64,000 nucleotides of DNA from Amycolatopsis nalaikhensis (GTDB taxonomy: Bacteria; Actinomycetota; Actinomycetes; Mycobacteriales; Pseudonocardiaceae), in NCBI RefSeq assembly GCF_030264295.1, contig NZ_CP127173.1, positions 131,501 to 195,500 of the forward strand, written 5' to 3'. The stretch's first letter is position 1. Every line of letters starts with the position of its first letter. Made by a program: the position numbers and the translations under genes. This document shows positions 24,458 to 32,570 of the stretch, in pieces. Under the pieces are notes generated by a model that saw nothing but the letters and a program-made list of their open reading frames with translations, searched no databases and had not been told where the DNA came from.

Positions 24458-24474
24458 TGTCCGGATTTGGCCAG
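24458..24474 (+). promoter_or_regulatory. TGTCCG-type motif, copy D
   Basis: TGTCCGGATTTGGCCAG, ending 79 bp before the ATG of the 48-residue peptide; copy C lies 80 bp before its gene. Probably the same type of activator site. Confidence 0.45.
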
Positions 24475-24553
24475 ACGCGTGACCGCGCGCCCCGGCACCC
24501 TGATGTCCCCCGGCCCGCGAATCCGGCCGGGGAAAAGAGGAAATGGAGAACCG

Positions 24554-24700
24554 ATGATCAGCAAAATGGTGCGCGCGGTGTCCGCGGCGCTGCGCCCGGT
24601 CCGGTCGGCCACCGACGTCGCCCAGCGCCTGGACGCGGCCCGCTCGCGGCCGGACTACCTCATGACGATCGAGCTGTTCCGCCTGCGCGGCCTGGGCTGA
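24554..24700 (+). CDS. 48-residue peptide of unknown function
   Basis: Short gene: ATG at 24554 after AGAGGAAATGGAG, coding for 48 residues. The N-terminal half is basic and amphipathic (MISKMVRAVSAALRPVRS), the C-terminal half reads DYLMTIELFRLRGLG. No cysteine, no leader-peptide recognition motif and no modifying enzyme of a known RiPP class next to it. The good ribosome site, the upstream motif at 24458 and G+C codon usage support real translation. It lies 87 bp before the DDAH-like gene. Function unknown; a small regulatory or membrane-associated protein is possible. Confidence 0.6.
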   Translation: MISKMVRAVSAALRPVRSATDVAQRLDAARSRPDYLMTIELFRLRGLG

Positions 24701-24787
24701 GCGGGCCCGCTCGATTCGCCGCGGTCCACGGCCGGGCGCCCCCACCGCCGCGGGTGCCCCGCCGTCCCGCCCGCTCCGACGAATCGA

Positions 24788-25645
24788 GTGACCATGACCA
24801 GCACCGTCTCCCTCGCGGACCCGTCCGGCGCCGGTGAAGCCCCGGCTTCCCACCGCAGGCTGCTGATGTGCCCGCCGAAGTACTTCCGGATCGACTACGA
24901 GATCAACCCGTACATGCACGTCGGCGTCCAGCCCGACCTCGACGCCGCGATCGCCGAGCACGAGGCGATCGTCGAGGCGCACCTCGCGGCGGGCCGCAAG
25001 GTGGAGTTCGTCGACGCGGACCCGGCGTGCCCCGACATGACCTACACCGCGAACGCGGCCGTCGTCCGCGGGAACCGCGCGGTGCTCGCCACGCTCCCGC
25101 CGGAGCGCGCCGCGGAGACCCCGCACCACCGGACGTGGTTGCGGGACAACGGTTTCGAGGTGGCGGAGACGCGTTACGCGTTCAGCGGCCAGGGAGACGC
25201 GCTCGCGTGTGGCGACCTCCTGCTGGCGGCGCACGGCCAGCGCACCGACGCCCGGGCGTTCCGCACGCTGGCCCGGCACCTGGACTGCGAGGTCGTCGGC
25301 CTGCGCACAACCAGTGCCCGCTGGTACGACCTCGACCTGGCGGTGGCGGTCGTCCACCCGGGCGCGGTGCTGGCGTACAACCCCGAGGCGCTGGACGCCC
25401 CGAGCCTGCGCACGCTGCGGGGCCTCGGCATGGAGCTGATCGAGGTGGCACCGGAGGAAGCGGCGGCGTTCGCGTTGAACCTGATCAGCGACGGCCGCAC
25501 GGTGACGATGACGAGCGGCGCCCCGCGCCTGGCGGCGGACTTGCGGTCATCGGGCTTGACGGTGGTGGAGCTGGAGACGCAGGAGTTGCGCAAGGGCGGC
25601 GGCGGAGTCCGCTGCACGGCGTTAACGCTGGACAACCCGGCCTGA
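24788..25645 (+). CDS. DDAH/amidinotransferase-family guanidino hydrolase
   Basis: Pentein-fold enzyme of the dimethylarginine dimethylaminohydrolase/arginine deiminase superfamily, 285 residues from GTG 24788 (ATG 24794 is the alternative). Segments: MCPPKYFRIDYEINPYM, DMTYTANAAVV, FSGQGDALACGD and the catalytic cysteine in KGGGGVRCTALTLDNP. Members hydrolyse methylated arginines to citrulline and an amine, or act on related guanidines. It could degrade methylarginine or supply citrulline. It is followed by a bidirectional hairpin. Confidence 0.9.
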   Translation: MTMTSTVSLADPSGAGEAPASHRRLLMCPPKYFRIDYEINPYMHVGVQPDLDAAIAEHEAIVEAHLAAGRKVEFVDADPACPDMTYTANAAVVRGNRAVLATLPPERAAETPHHRTWLRDNGFEVAETRYAFSGQGDALACGDLLLAAHGQRTDARAFRTLARHLDCEVVGLRTTSARWYDLDLAVAVVHPGAVLAYNPEALDAPSLRTLRGLGMELIEVAPEEAAAFALNLISDGRTVTMTSGAPRLAADLRSSGLTVVELETQELRKGGGGVRCTALTLDNPA

Positions 25646-25655
25646 CGGGCGTTTC

Positions 25656-25685
25656 GCTCCGCGGGCGGTTCAGCGCCCGCGGAGC
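25656..25685. terminator. Bidirectional hairpin terminator
   Basis: 12-bp perfect stem GCTCCGCGGGCG with its complement at 25674-25685, loop of 6. It lies between the convergent DDAH-like and TetR genes and overlaps the last TetR codons. Confidence 0.7.
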
Positions 25686-26224
25686 CCGGCCAGTGCGAAG
25701 CCGAACACCCGCCGACGCTGGGCTTCGTCGACGTACTCGACGGCGCACACCCCGGAGATCAGCCGCAGCACGTCGTCGATCGTCGCCTCGGGGCGGGCCG
25801 CGCCTGCCTCCTGCGCGCGGCGCAGCAGCGGCTCGCCCGCTTCGCGCATCGCCCGGCGGCAGGCCTGGAACCCTTCGGTGGTGCGGTTGAGCGCCTCGGA
25901 GAAGGCCTGTTTGGTGCCGATGTACTCGGCGAAGCGCTCGAGCCAGGCGGCGAACGCTTCCCACGGCTCGAGGTCCGCGACGTCGTCGGCCGCCCGGCAC
26001 AGGGCTTCGACCTCGTCGCGGTGCACCTCCGCGACGAGGTCCTCCCGCGTGGGGAAGTTCCGGTAGAGCGTCGCGATGCTCACCCCGGCGCGGCGCGCGA
26101 CGTCCTCCAGCGAGACGTGCGCCCCCTGGTCGGCGAAGGCATCCCGCGCGGCGGCGACCAGCGCGTCGAAGTTGCGCCGGGCGTCGGCGCGCTTCGGCCG
26201 ACGGCTCGGCAGCTCCAGCACCAT
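25670..26224 (-). CDS. TetR-family repressor
   Basis: TetR regulator of 184 residues from ATG 26224; an upstream in-frame start exists but would place the gene across the operator. HTH: VSLEDVARRAGVSIATLYRNFPTREDL. The C-terminal ligand domain resembles that of the TetR at 34705 (WLERFAEYIGTKQAF against WMDLFGEWIATKNGM), so the two are paralogues of one subfamily. It diverges from the SDR gene, and the symmetric site at 26246 lies on the SDR promoter. Confidence 0.92.
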   Translation of the reverse strand: MVLELPSRRPKRADARRNFDALVAAARDAFADQGAHVSLEDVARRAGVSIATLYRNFPTREDLVAEVHRDEVEALCRAADDVADLEPWEAFAAWLERFAEYIGTKQAFSEALNRTTEGFQACRRAMREAGEPLLRRAQEAGAARPEATIDDVLRLISGVCAVEYVDEAQRRRVFGFALAGLRGR

Positions 26225-26237
26225 CTCGCCTCCGACA

Positions 26238-26268
26238 TTGACAAGCGTAGGAACCCTACGGTTAAAGT
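26238..26268 (+). promoter_or_regulatory. SDR promoter with overlapping TetR operator
   Basis: TTGACA (26238-26243) and TAAAGT (26263-26268), spacing 19 bp, resemble a house-keeping promoter. Between them CGTAGG-AAC-CCTACG (26246-26260) is a perfect 6-bp-arm inverted repeat. A repressor bound here would block the polymerase; the divergent TetR is the obvious candidate. Confidence 0.6.
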
Positions 26269-26304
26269 GTAGGGGTACTTTCACTTCTCATCATACGGAG
26301 CACC

Positions 26305-27042
26305 ATGCCGACGGAAACCATCGCGCTGGTCACCGGCGCCAACAAGGGCGTCGGCCTCGCCACGGCCCGGCAGCTGGCCGAACGCGGCCTCACCGTGCTG
26401 CTCGGCGCCCGGGACACCGAAAAGGGCGAGCAGGCGGCGAAAGAGCTGGCGCAGGACGGCCTCACGGTCCGGCCAGTGCGCATCGACATCACCGACGAGG
26501 CGTCCGTGCGCGAGGCCGCCGCGCTGATCGAGCGGGACTTCGGCCGCCTCGACGTGCTGGTCAACAACGCCGGAACGCTCATCCGCAAACCGGCGGTGAC
26601 GGTGACGGCCGAGGACATGCGACCGGAGTTCGAGACCAACGTGTTCGGGCTGGTCCGCGTGATCCACGCGATGCTGCCGCTGCTGCGCGCGTCGCGCTCG
26701 GCCCGGATCGTGAACGTGGCCAGCAACTCGGCGGTGTTCGCCAAGGCGACGGAGCCGGGCTCGATGTTCGCGCGGTCCCACGACTCGTTCGTCTACTCGG
26801 CGACGAAGGCCGCGGTGAACATGCTGACGGTCAAGTACGCCAACGCGTTCCTCGACGACCCGGAACTGGCGCACATCAAGGTCAACGCGGTGACACCCGG
26901 CTACGTGGCGACGGACCTGAACGACTTCCAGGGGGTGCGCACGCCGGACGAAGGGGCCCGCGCGTCGGTGCACTGGGCGACGGTGGGCGACGACGCCCCG
27001 ACGGGCCGCTTCTTCGACGACGAAGGCCCGGTGCCCTGGTGA
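26305..27042 (+). CDS. Short-chain dehydrogenase/reductase
   Basis: Classical SDR of 245 residues. Cofactor site TGANKGVGLATARQL (TGxxxGxG), NNAG motif in VLVNNAGTL, catalytic serine in NVASNS and the YxxxK pair in FVYSATKAAVNML. ARD after beta strand 2 (GARDTEKG) suggests NADP. Closely resembles carbonyl-reductase-like SDRs found beside TetR repressors. Its regulator is the divergent TetR. Substrate unknown; a detoxifying aldehyde or quinone reductase is likely. Confidence 0.95.
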   Translation: MPTETIALVTGANKGVGLATARQLAERGLTVLLGARDTEKGEQAAKELAQDGLTVRPVRIDITDEASVREAAALIERDFGRLDVLVNNAGTLIRKPAVTVTAEDMRPEFETNVFGLVRVIHAMLPLLRASRSARIVNVASNSAVFAKATEPGSMFARSHDSFVYSATKAAVNMLTVKYANAFLDDPELAHIKVNAVTPGYVATDLNDFQGVRTPDEGARASVHWATVGDDAPTGRFFDDEGPVPW

Positions 27043-27113
27043 GGGGTGCATAAGGGACATTTCCACAGCGCGCTCACAGCGGTCGCACACGTTGTCGCGG
27101 CAGAGTTCGGGTC

Positions 27114-28001
27114 ATGAGCGAACCTGAACTGACGTACGAAGGCCGCCCGCTGCCCCGGCCGCGCGACGAGGTCGTGGACCAGGGTCTGGGCTTCGACATC
27201 GAGACGTTGTTGAACCGCCGCCGGGCGTTGCGGTTCCTGGGCCTGGGCGCGGCAGGGGCCGTCCTGACGGCGTGCGGAACTTCGCCGACTTCCTCGACGT
27301 CGTCTTCGGCCACTTCGAACGAGATCCCGGACGAGACGGCGGGCCCGTACCCGGGCGACGGGTCGAACGGCCCGGACGTGCTGGAGCAGAGCGGAGTGGT
27401 GCGCAGCGACCTCCGCACCAGCTTCGGCACGGGCAGCGGCACGGCCGAGGGCGTCCCGATGACGCTGGAGCTGGTGATCGCGGACCTGGCCAAGGGCGGT
27501 TCCCCGTTCGCCGGGGTGGCGGTGTACGTGTGGCACTGCAACCGCGCGGGCCAGTATTCCCTGTATTCGCAAGGAATCGAGAACGAGAACTACCTGCGCG
27601 GCGTCCAGCTGGCGGACACCTCGGGCCGAGTCCGGTTCACGAGCGTGTTCCCCGCCTGCTACGACGGCCGCTGGCCGCACATCCACTTCGAGGTGTACCC
27701 GGACCAGGCGAGCATCACGGACTCGGCGAAGGCGATAGCGACGTCCCAGGTGGCGCTGCCGCAGAACGTGTGCGAGACGGTGTACGCGGAATCAGGGTAC
27801 GAGCAGTCGCAACCGAACCTGAAGAAGGTGAGTTTGAGCAGCGACAACGTATTCGGCGACGACAGCGGGGCGCGGCAGCTGGCCACGGTGACGGGAGACG
27901 TGAAGAGCGGGTACACGGTGACGCTGAACGTCGGCGTGGACACGACGACGACGCCGTCCGCGGGCGCACCCCCGAACGGCGGGCCGCCGCCGTCTCGCTG
28001 A
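27114..28001 (+). CDS. Secreted intradiol-dioxygenase-fold lipoprotein
   Basis: Protein of 295 residues related to protocatechuate 3,4-dioxygenase beta chains. The N-terminus carries RRRALRFLGLG (twin-arginine-like) and lipobox VLTAC, then a Ser/Thr linker, so export by Tat and lipid anchoring are expected. Core: DETAGPYPG, VWHCNRAGQYSLYS, ENYLRGVQLADTSGRVRF and PHIHFEVYP, which provide the tyrosine and two histidine candidates for ferric iron. Extracytoplasmic members are common in actinomycetes and act on catechols outside the cell. It ends in a Pro/Gly-rich tail. The stop is adjacent to the convergent ferritin-like gene. Confidence 0.9.
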   Translation: MSEPELTYEGRPLPRPRDEVVDQGLGFDIETLLNRRRALRFLGLGAAGAVLTACGTSPTSSTSSSATSNEIPDETAGPYPGDGSNGPDVLEQSGVVRSDLRTSFGTGSGTAEGVPMTLELVIADLAKGGSPFAGVAVYVWHCNRAGQYSLYSQGIENENYLRGVQLADTSGRVRFTSVFPACYDGRWPHIHFEVYPDQASITDSAKAIATSQVALPQNVCETVYAESGYEQSQPNLKKVSLSSDNVFGDDSGARQLATVTGDVKSGYTVTLNVGVDTTTTPSAGAPPNGGPPPSR

Positions 28002-29032
28002 TCAGTTCCGCCGCTCCGGCGGCACGTACTCGAAGGTCGGCCCGGCGGTCGTCGTCCCGTCACCACTGGGCATCTTCATCAACGCGACCGCCTGCTTCCG
28101 CAGCCCGAACATCGTGCCGACGGCGTCCTTCAGCTGCCCCGGCTCGCCGGTGAACGCCTGTTCCAGCTGGTACAGCAAAAGGCTGTACGTCTGGTTGAAC
28201 TCCTCCTGCGCCACGCGCACCGGGCTCCCCTCCGGGTAGTCGGCGGTACGCGGGTTCGGCCGCATCGGCAGCACGCCGTCGAAGTCGACCTCGATCTCCT
28301 CGCCGGTCGGGCCGGAGGCGGGCGTGTCGCCGGTCCGGTAACGGCGGCCGAGCCGCAGCTCCTGGAACCGGTAGTAGTGCGCGACTTCCTCGCGCTCGGG
28401 GTGGAACACATCGCGGTCCCCGTCCCACACGTCGGTGCGGGCCGCGCCTTCGCCCTGCTCGACGATCTCCGCCAGGGCCGCCGACGCCGTCTTCAGGTCG
28501 TGGACCGCGATGACCTCGCCGCCGCCGCCCCGCAGGTGGAACGCGCCGACCTGCCGCTTCGGGTCGCCGGTGAACACCGCGTCCTCGCCGAGCTTGTCGC
28601 ACAGCGCGCGCAGGCCCGCCTCGATGGCCGCGTAGAACTGCCCGATCGTCCGGTACTCCTCGCCCTCCGGCGGGTCGTCCGCCGACGCGGGCTGTTCGAT
28701 GCGCAGGAACAGCTCCAAGGCTTCCGGGCCGAACGGGACCAGCTGGACGTGCACCGACCGGTCGCCGTGCGGCAGCGGGTGCGGGTACGGCGGCAGGGCT
28801 CCGGCGTGTCCAGCCTCGGCTCCCCGCCGACGGCGTTGAGCAGGTTCGCGGCCAGCGCCAGGTGCAGCATCTCCTCGGCGAGCACGGTGCCGACCACCTG
28901 CGCCGGCTCGGGGTTGCGGGCCGCGTCCAGCGAATACAGCGCGCACAGGTACGGGGGGATCGTCGCGTGCTCGAGCTCGATCGCCCACTGCAGGTGGCGG
29001 CGGAGATCGTCCACGGTGTCGATGGTGGCCAT
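28002..29032 (-). CDS. Ferritin-like (VioB-type) domain protein (frameshift in this sequence)
   Basis: Ferritin-like protein of the group associated with iminophenylpyruvate dimer synthase VioB. The N-terminal part from ATG 29032 reads LQWAIELEHATIPPYLCALY and VLAEEMLHLALAANLLNAVG, giving the glutamate and histidine ligands of a di-iron helix bundle. The continuation (PPYPHPLPHGD, then FRTIGQFY-like YRTIGQFYAAIEAGL and HYYRFQELRLGR) is in another frame from about 28800: one base is missing in GLDTPG-like coding. Joined length would be about 343 residues. It is divergent from the SDR-flavoprotein-ECF41 operon, and its own promoter carries the ECF41 motif (TGTCACA at 29098-29092), so it is a likely ECF41 target. 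Confidence 0.82.
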
Positions 29033-29071
29033 GGTCCTACCTCGGTTCGTCGGTCCGGTGTCGGCAGTCGA

Positions 29072-29131
29072 GACAAGGCACCGCCGCCGCTTGTGACACG
29101 GCGCTGTCACAAACCGGGCGCCCGTCCTGTC
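29072..29131. promoter_or_regulatory. Divergent pair of ECF41-type promoters
   Basis: A palindrome TTGTGACA-N6-TGTCACAA at 29091-29112 gives a TGTCACA -35 element in each direction. In both directions exactly 16 bp later TGTC follows: 29128-29131 on plus, 29075-29072 on minus. Published ECF41 promoters read TGTCACA and CGTC with about the same spacing, so these match except for the first base of the second box. The plus promoter serves the operon at 29186-32935 which encodes the ECF41 factor itself; the minus one serves the ferritin-like gene. Confidence 0.82.
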
Positions 29132-29185
29132 TGTACTGCCGACCGACGTTCCCGGACGGGCCGGGACGCAGACGGAAGGCACAGC

Positions 29186-29944
29186 ATGAAGATCGTCGTG
29201 ATCGGCGGCAGCGGGCTGATCGGCTCGAAGCTCGTCGGCAAGCTGCGTGACCACGGGCACGTCGCGGTCCCCGCGTCCCCCGATTCGGGGGTCAACACCC
29301 TCACCGGCGAAGGCCTGGCCGAGGTGCTGGACGGCGCGCAGGTCGTCGTCGACGTCTCGAACTCGCCCTCGTTCGCCGACGACGCCGTCCTGGACTTCTT
29401 CCGCACCTCCACCGGAAACCTTCTCGACGCCGGAAAGCGGGCGGGCGTGGGGCACCACGTGGCGCTGTCGGTGGTCGGCACCGAGCGGCTCGCCGAGAGC
29501 GGGTACTTCCGCGCGAAGATCGCGCAGGAGCAGCTCGTCAGGGAGTCGGGACGGCCGTACTCGATCGTGCACGCGACGCAGTTCTTCGAGTTCGTCGGGA
29601 GCATCGCCCAGGCGGCGACCGAGGGCACGACCGTGCGCCTGTCCGACGCCCTGATCCAGCCGATCGCGGCCGAAGACGTGGCCGCCGCCGTCGGCCGCAC
29701 CGCCGTCGGGGAACCGGTCGGCGGCGTCGTCGAGGTGGCCGGGCCCGAGCGGTTCGGCCTCGACGAGCTGATCCGCCGGGGACTGGCGTTCCGCGGCGAC
29801 CCGCGCGAGGTCGTCACCGACCGGGGTGCGCGCTACTTCGGTGCCCTGCTGGAGAAGGACACGCTCCTGCCGGGTCCCGGCGCGCGGCTGGCCGGCACCC
29901 GGTTCGCCGACTGGCTGCCCCTCAACCCGCCGCCGGCGAAGTGA
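29186..29944 (+). CDS. NAD(P)-binding NmrA-like oxidoreductase
   Basis: Rossmann-fold protein of 252 residues with IVVIGGSGLIGSKLVGKL (GxxGxxG) at its start, VVDVSNSPS, and YFRAKIAQEQLVRES in place of the YxxxK region, as in atypical SDR/NmrA proteins. TQFFEFVGSIAQAA and IQPIAAEDVAAAV are typical of the epimerase-like partners of ECF41 sigma factors. First gene of a four-gene operon, ATG behind ACGGAAGG, expressed from the ECF41-type promoter. Its stop overlaps the next gene. Likely a redox enzyme for a small metabolite; the reaction is unknown. Confidence 0.92.
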   Translation: MKIVVIGGSGLIGSKLVGKLRDHGHVAVPASPDSGVNTLTGEGLAEVLDGAQVVVDVSNSPSFADDAVLDFFRTSTGNLLDAGKRAGVGHHVALSVVGTERLAESGYFRAKIAQEQLVRESGRPYSIVHATQFFEFVGSIAQAATEGTTVRLSDALIQPIAAEDVAAAVGRTAVGEPVGGVVEVAGPERFGLDELIRRGLAFRGDPREVVTDRGARYFGALLEKDTLLPGPGARLAGTRFADWLPLNPPPAK

Positions 29945-31674
29945 CGATGGCCGGCGAACGCACGATCGCGACGTCCGTCCTCGTCATCGGAACCGGCGGG
30001 GGCGGGCTGCGCGCCGCCATCGAACTGGCCGAACGCGGCGTCGACGTGCTCGCGGTCGGCAAGCGGCCGAAGGCGGACGCGCACACCACGCTCGCCGCGG
30101 GCGGCATCAACGCGGCGCTCGCGACAGTGGACCCGGAAGACTCCTGGCAGCAGCACGCGGCGGACACGCTCAAGGAGAGCTACCTCCTGGCGGATCCCGA
30201 GACCGTGCGGATCGTGACCGAGAACGCGGCCAGGGGCATCGAAGACCTCGAGCGCTACGGGATGCCGTTCGCGCGCGAGGCCGACGGCAAGATCTCCCAG
30301 CGGTTCTTCGGCGCCCACACCTACCGCCGGACCGCGTTCGCCGGGGACTACACCGGCCTGGAGATCCAGCGCACACTGGTGAACCGGGCGGCGCAGCTCG
30401 ACATCCCGGTGCTGGACACGGTGTACGTCACGCGGATCCTCGTGCGGGACAACGTCGTCTTCGGCGCCTACGGGTTCGACCTGCGCGACGGAACGCGGTA
30501 CGTGATCCACGCCGACGCCGTCATCCTCGCGGCCGGCGGGCACACCCGCATCTGGCGCCGCACCTCGTCGCGCCGCGACGAGAACACCGGCGACTCCTTC
30601 CGGCTCGCCGTGCTGGCCGGTGGCCGGATCCGGGACGCCGAGCTCGTCCAGTTCCACCCTTCGGGGCTCATCGCGCCGGAGAACGCCGCGGGCACGCTCG
30701 TCTCGGAGGCGGCCCGCGGCGAAGGCGGCGTGCTGCGCAACGCGCTCGGCGAGCGGTTCATGGCCCGGTACGACGCGGACCGGATGGAACTGTCCACTCG
30801 CGACAGAGTGGCGCTGGCGGCGTACACCGAGATCAAGCAGGGCCGCGGGACGCCGGGCGGCGGCGTGTGGCTGGACGTCTCCCACCTCCCCCGCGAGACG
30901 ATCATGCGGCGCCTGCCGAGGGTCTACCAGACCCTGCTGGAGCTCCAGATGCTCGACATCACCCAGGACCCGATCGAGATCGCGCCGACCGCGCACTACT
31001 CGATGGGCGGCGTCTGGGTGCGTCCGGAGGACCACGGCACCGGCGTCGAGGGCCTGTACGCCCTCGGCGAGGCGGCGAGCGGCCTGCACGGCGCGAACCG
31101 GCTCGGCGGGAACTCGCTGATCGAGCTGCTGGTCTACGGCCGGATCGTCGGCGAGGCGGCCGCCCGTCATTCGCGCGAGCTGACCGCGCAACGGCGGTCG
31201 CCGTCGGCCACGGCGGAAGCGCGGGCGGAAGTCGACGCGCTGCTGGCGGCCGACGGCCCGGAGAACGTGCGCGCCCTGCAACGCACCTTGCGGAACACGA
31301 TGACCGAGCACGCGGGCGTGGTCCGCGACGAGGCGGGCCTGCGCGCCGGTCTGTCCGAACTGGACGAACTGGCCGAACGGATGCGCGACGTCGGCGTGCA
31401 TCCCGATACGGCGGGGTTCCAGGACCTGGCGCACGCGTTCGACCTCGAGGCCGCGGCGCTGGCCGCGCGGGCCACGCTCGAATCGGCGCTCGAACGCCGG
31501 GAGACGCGGGGCTGCCACAACCGCGCGGACTATCCCGAGCTCGACGAGGCGTCGCGGGTGAACCTCGTCTGGTCCGGGCCCGGGCAGGTCGTGCGCGAAG
31601 CCCTTCCGCCGATCCCGGACGAGATCGCGGCGCTCATGCGCGAGGTGTCGACCGCGGGCAAGCTGGTCGAATGA
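29941..31674 (+). CDS. FAD-binding fumarate reductase/aspartate oxidase-family flavoprotein
   Basis: Flavoprotein of 577 residues, GTG at 29941 overlapping the previous stop (ATG at 29947 is the alternative). Domains: FAD site VLVIGTGGGGLRAAIELA, TTLAAGGINAAL, capping domain with RRTAFAGDYTGLEI, VQFHPSGLI, the active-site EAARGEGG segment, HYSMGGVWV, GLYALGEAASGLHGANRLGG and a helical C-terminal domain with EHAGVVRDEAGLRAGL. The family includes SdhA/FrdA and NadB. No iron-sulfur or membrane subunits are nearby, so this is a soluble oxidase or reductase, not complex II. As a partner in an ECF41 operon it replaces the carboxymuconolactone decarboxylase usually seen. Confidence 0.92.
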   Translation: MTMAGERTIATSVLVIGTGGGGLRAAIELAERGVDVLAVGKRPKADAHTTLAAGGINAALATVDPEDSWQQHAADTLKESYLLADPETVRIVTENAARGIEDLERYGMPFAREADGKISQRFFGAHTYRRTAFAGDYTGLEIQRTLVNRAAQLDIPVLDTVYVTRILVRDNVVFGAYGFDLRDGTRYVIHADAVILAAGGHTRIWRRTSSRRDENTGDSFRLAVLAGGRIRDAELVQFHPSGLIAPENAAGTLVSEAARGEGGVLRNALGERFMARYDADRMELSTRDRVALAAYTEIKQGRGTPGGGVWLDVSHLPRETIMRRLPRVYQTLLELQMLDITQDPIEIAPTAHYSMGGVWVRPEDHGTGVEGLYALGEAASGLHGANRLGGNSLIELLVYGRIVGEAAARHSRELTAQRRSPSATAEARAEVDALLAADGPENVRALQRTLRNTMTEHAGVVRDEAGLRAGLSELDELAERMRDVGVHPDTAGFQDLAHAFDLEAAALAARATLESALERRETRGCHNRADYPELDEASRVNLVWSGPGQVVREALPPIPDEIAALMREVSTAGKLVE

Positions 31675-32570
31675 CCGGCGGCGCGGACGATCTCGAGGCG
31701 GCCGCGGCGGCCTTCACGAGCGCGCGGCCGCGCCTGTTCGGCATCGCGTACCGGATGCTCGGCAGCGTCACCGAGGCCGAGGACCTGGTGCAGGAGGTGT
31801 GGCTGCGGTGGCAGGCGTACGACCGGTCCACCGTGGCCGCCCCGGCGGCGTTCCTGGCGACGACGACCACCCGGCTGGCGATCAACGTCCTCCAGTCGGC
31901 GCGCGTCCGGCGTGAGACCTACATCGGGCCGTGGCTGCCCGAGCCGGTCGACACGAGCGCGGACCCGTACCTGGGCGCCGAACGCGGCGAGGCGCTGGAG
32001 TTCGCGGCCCTGCTGCTGATGGAGAAGCTGACGCCCGGCGAGCGCGCGGCTTACGTGCTGCGGGAGGCCTTCGACTACGGCTACGCGCAGATCGCCGAAG
32101 TGCTGTCCTCGACCGAACCCGCGGTGCGGCAGCTGGTCAGCCGGGCGCGCAAGCACCTGGCGAGCGAGCGACGCGCCCCGGTGCCCGCGGCCGAGCAGCG
32201 GAAGCTGCTGACGACGTTCGTCGCGGCGGCCCGGTCCGGCGACATGGCGGCGCTGGAGCGGCTGTTCAGCCCGGACGTGACGGTCCTGTCCGACGGCAAC
32301 GGGCGCAAGGGCGTCGCCCGCAGGCCCATCGTGGGCTCGGCCCGGGTGGTGAAGTTCCTGCGGGCGATCTCCACGTGGTTCTGGGACGACGTCGCGGTGC
32401 GCTGGGCCCGGATCAACGGCCGGACCGCCGCCGTGCTGCGGCAGAACGGCGACGTCTACGGCCTGCTGACGATCAGCGCGTCGGCCGAAGGCATCGAGCA
32501 GGTGCTGTGGCTGGTCAACCCGGAGAAGAACCGGGCGGTGGTCACGGACCGGCGGCCCACCCGGTCATGA
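31671..32570 (+). CDS. ECF41-family RNA polymerase sigma factor
   Basis: ECF sigma factor of 299 residues, ATG at 31671 overlapping the upstream stop. Sigma-2: LFGIAYRMLGSVTEAEDLVQ and WLRWQAYD; sigma-4: YVLREAFDYGYAQIAEVL and AVRQLVSRARKHL. A C-terminal SnoaL-like domain of about 110 residues carries variants of the ECF41 motifs: DGNGRKGVARRPIVG (for DGGGK) and LWLVNPEKN (for NPDKL). In ECF41 this domain regulates the factor in place of an anti-sigma protein. It should direct transcription from TGTCACA-type promoters; three lie within 4.4 kb. Autoregulation follows from the promoter at 29105. Confidence 0.95.
   Translation: MTGGADDLEAAAAAFTSARPRLFGIAYRMLGSVTEAEDLVQEVWLRWQAYDRSTVAAPAAFLATTTTRLAINVLQSARVRRETYIGPWLPEPVDTSADPYLGAERGEALEFAALLLMEKLTPGERAAYVLREAFDYGYAQIAEVLSSTEPAVRQLVSRARKHLASERRAPVPAAEQRKLLTTFVAAARSGDMAALERLFSPDVTVLSDGNGRKGVARRPIVGSARVVKFLRAISTWFWDDVAVRWARINGRTAAVLRQNGDVYGLLTISASAEGIEQVLWLVNPEKNRAVVTDRRPTRS

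Noticed and set aside
24554..24700. RiPP (lasso or lanthipeptide) precursor
   Set aside because: No leader motif, no Cys, and no cyclase, protease or RRE gene beside it.
29941..31674. Succinate dehydrogenase (complex II) flavoprotein subunit
   Set aside because: No iron-sulfur or cytochrome b subunit genes, and the operon context is an ECF41 module.
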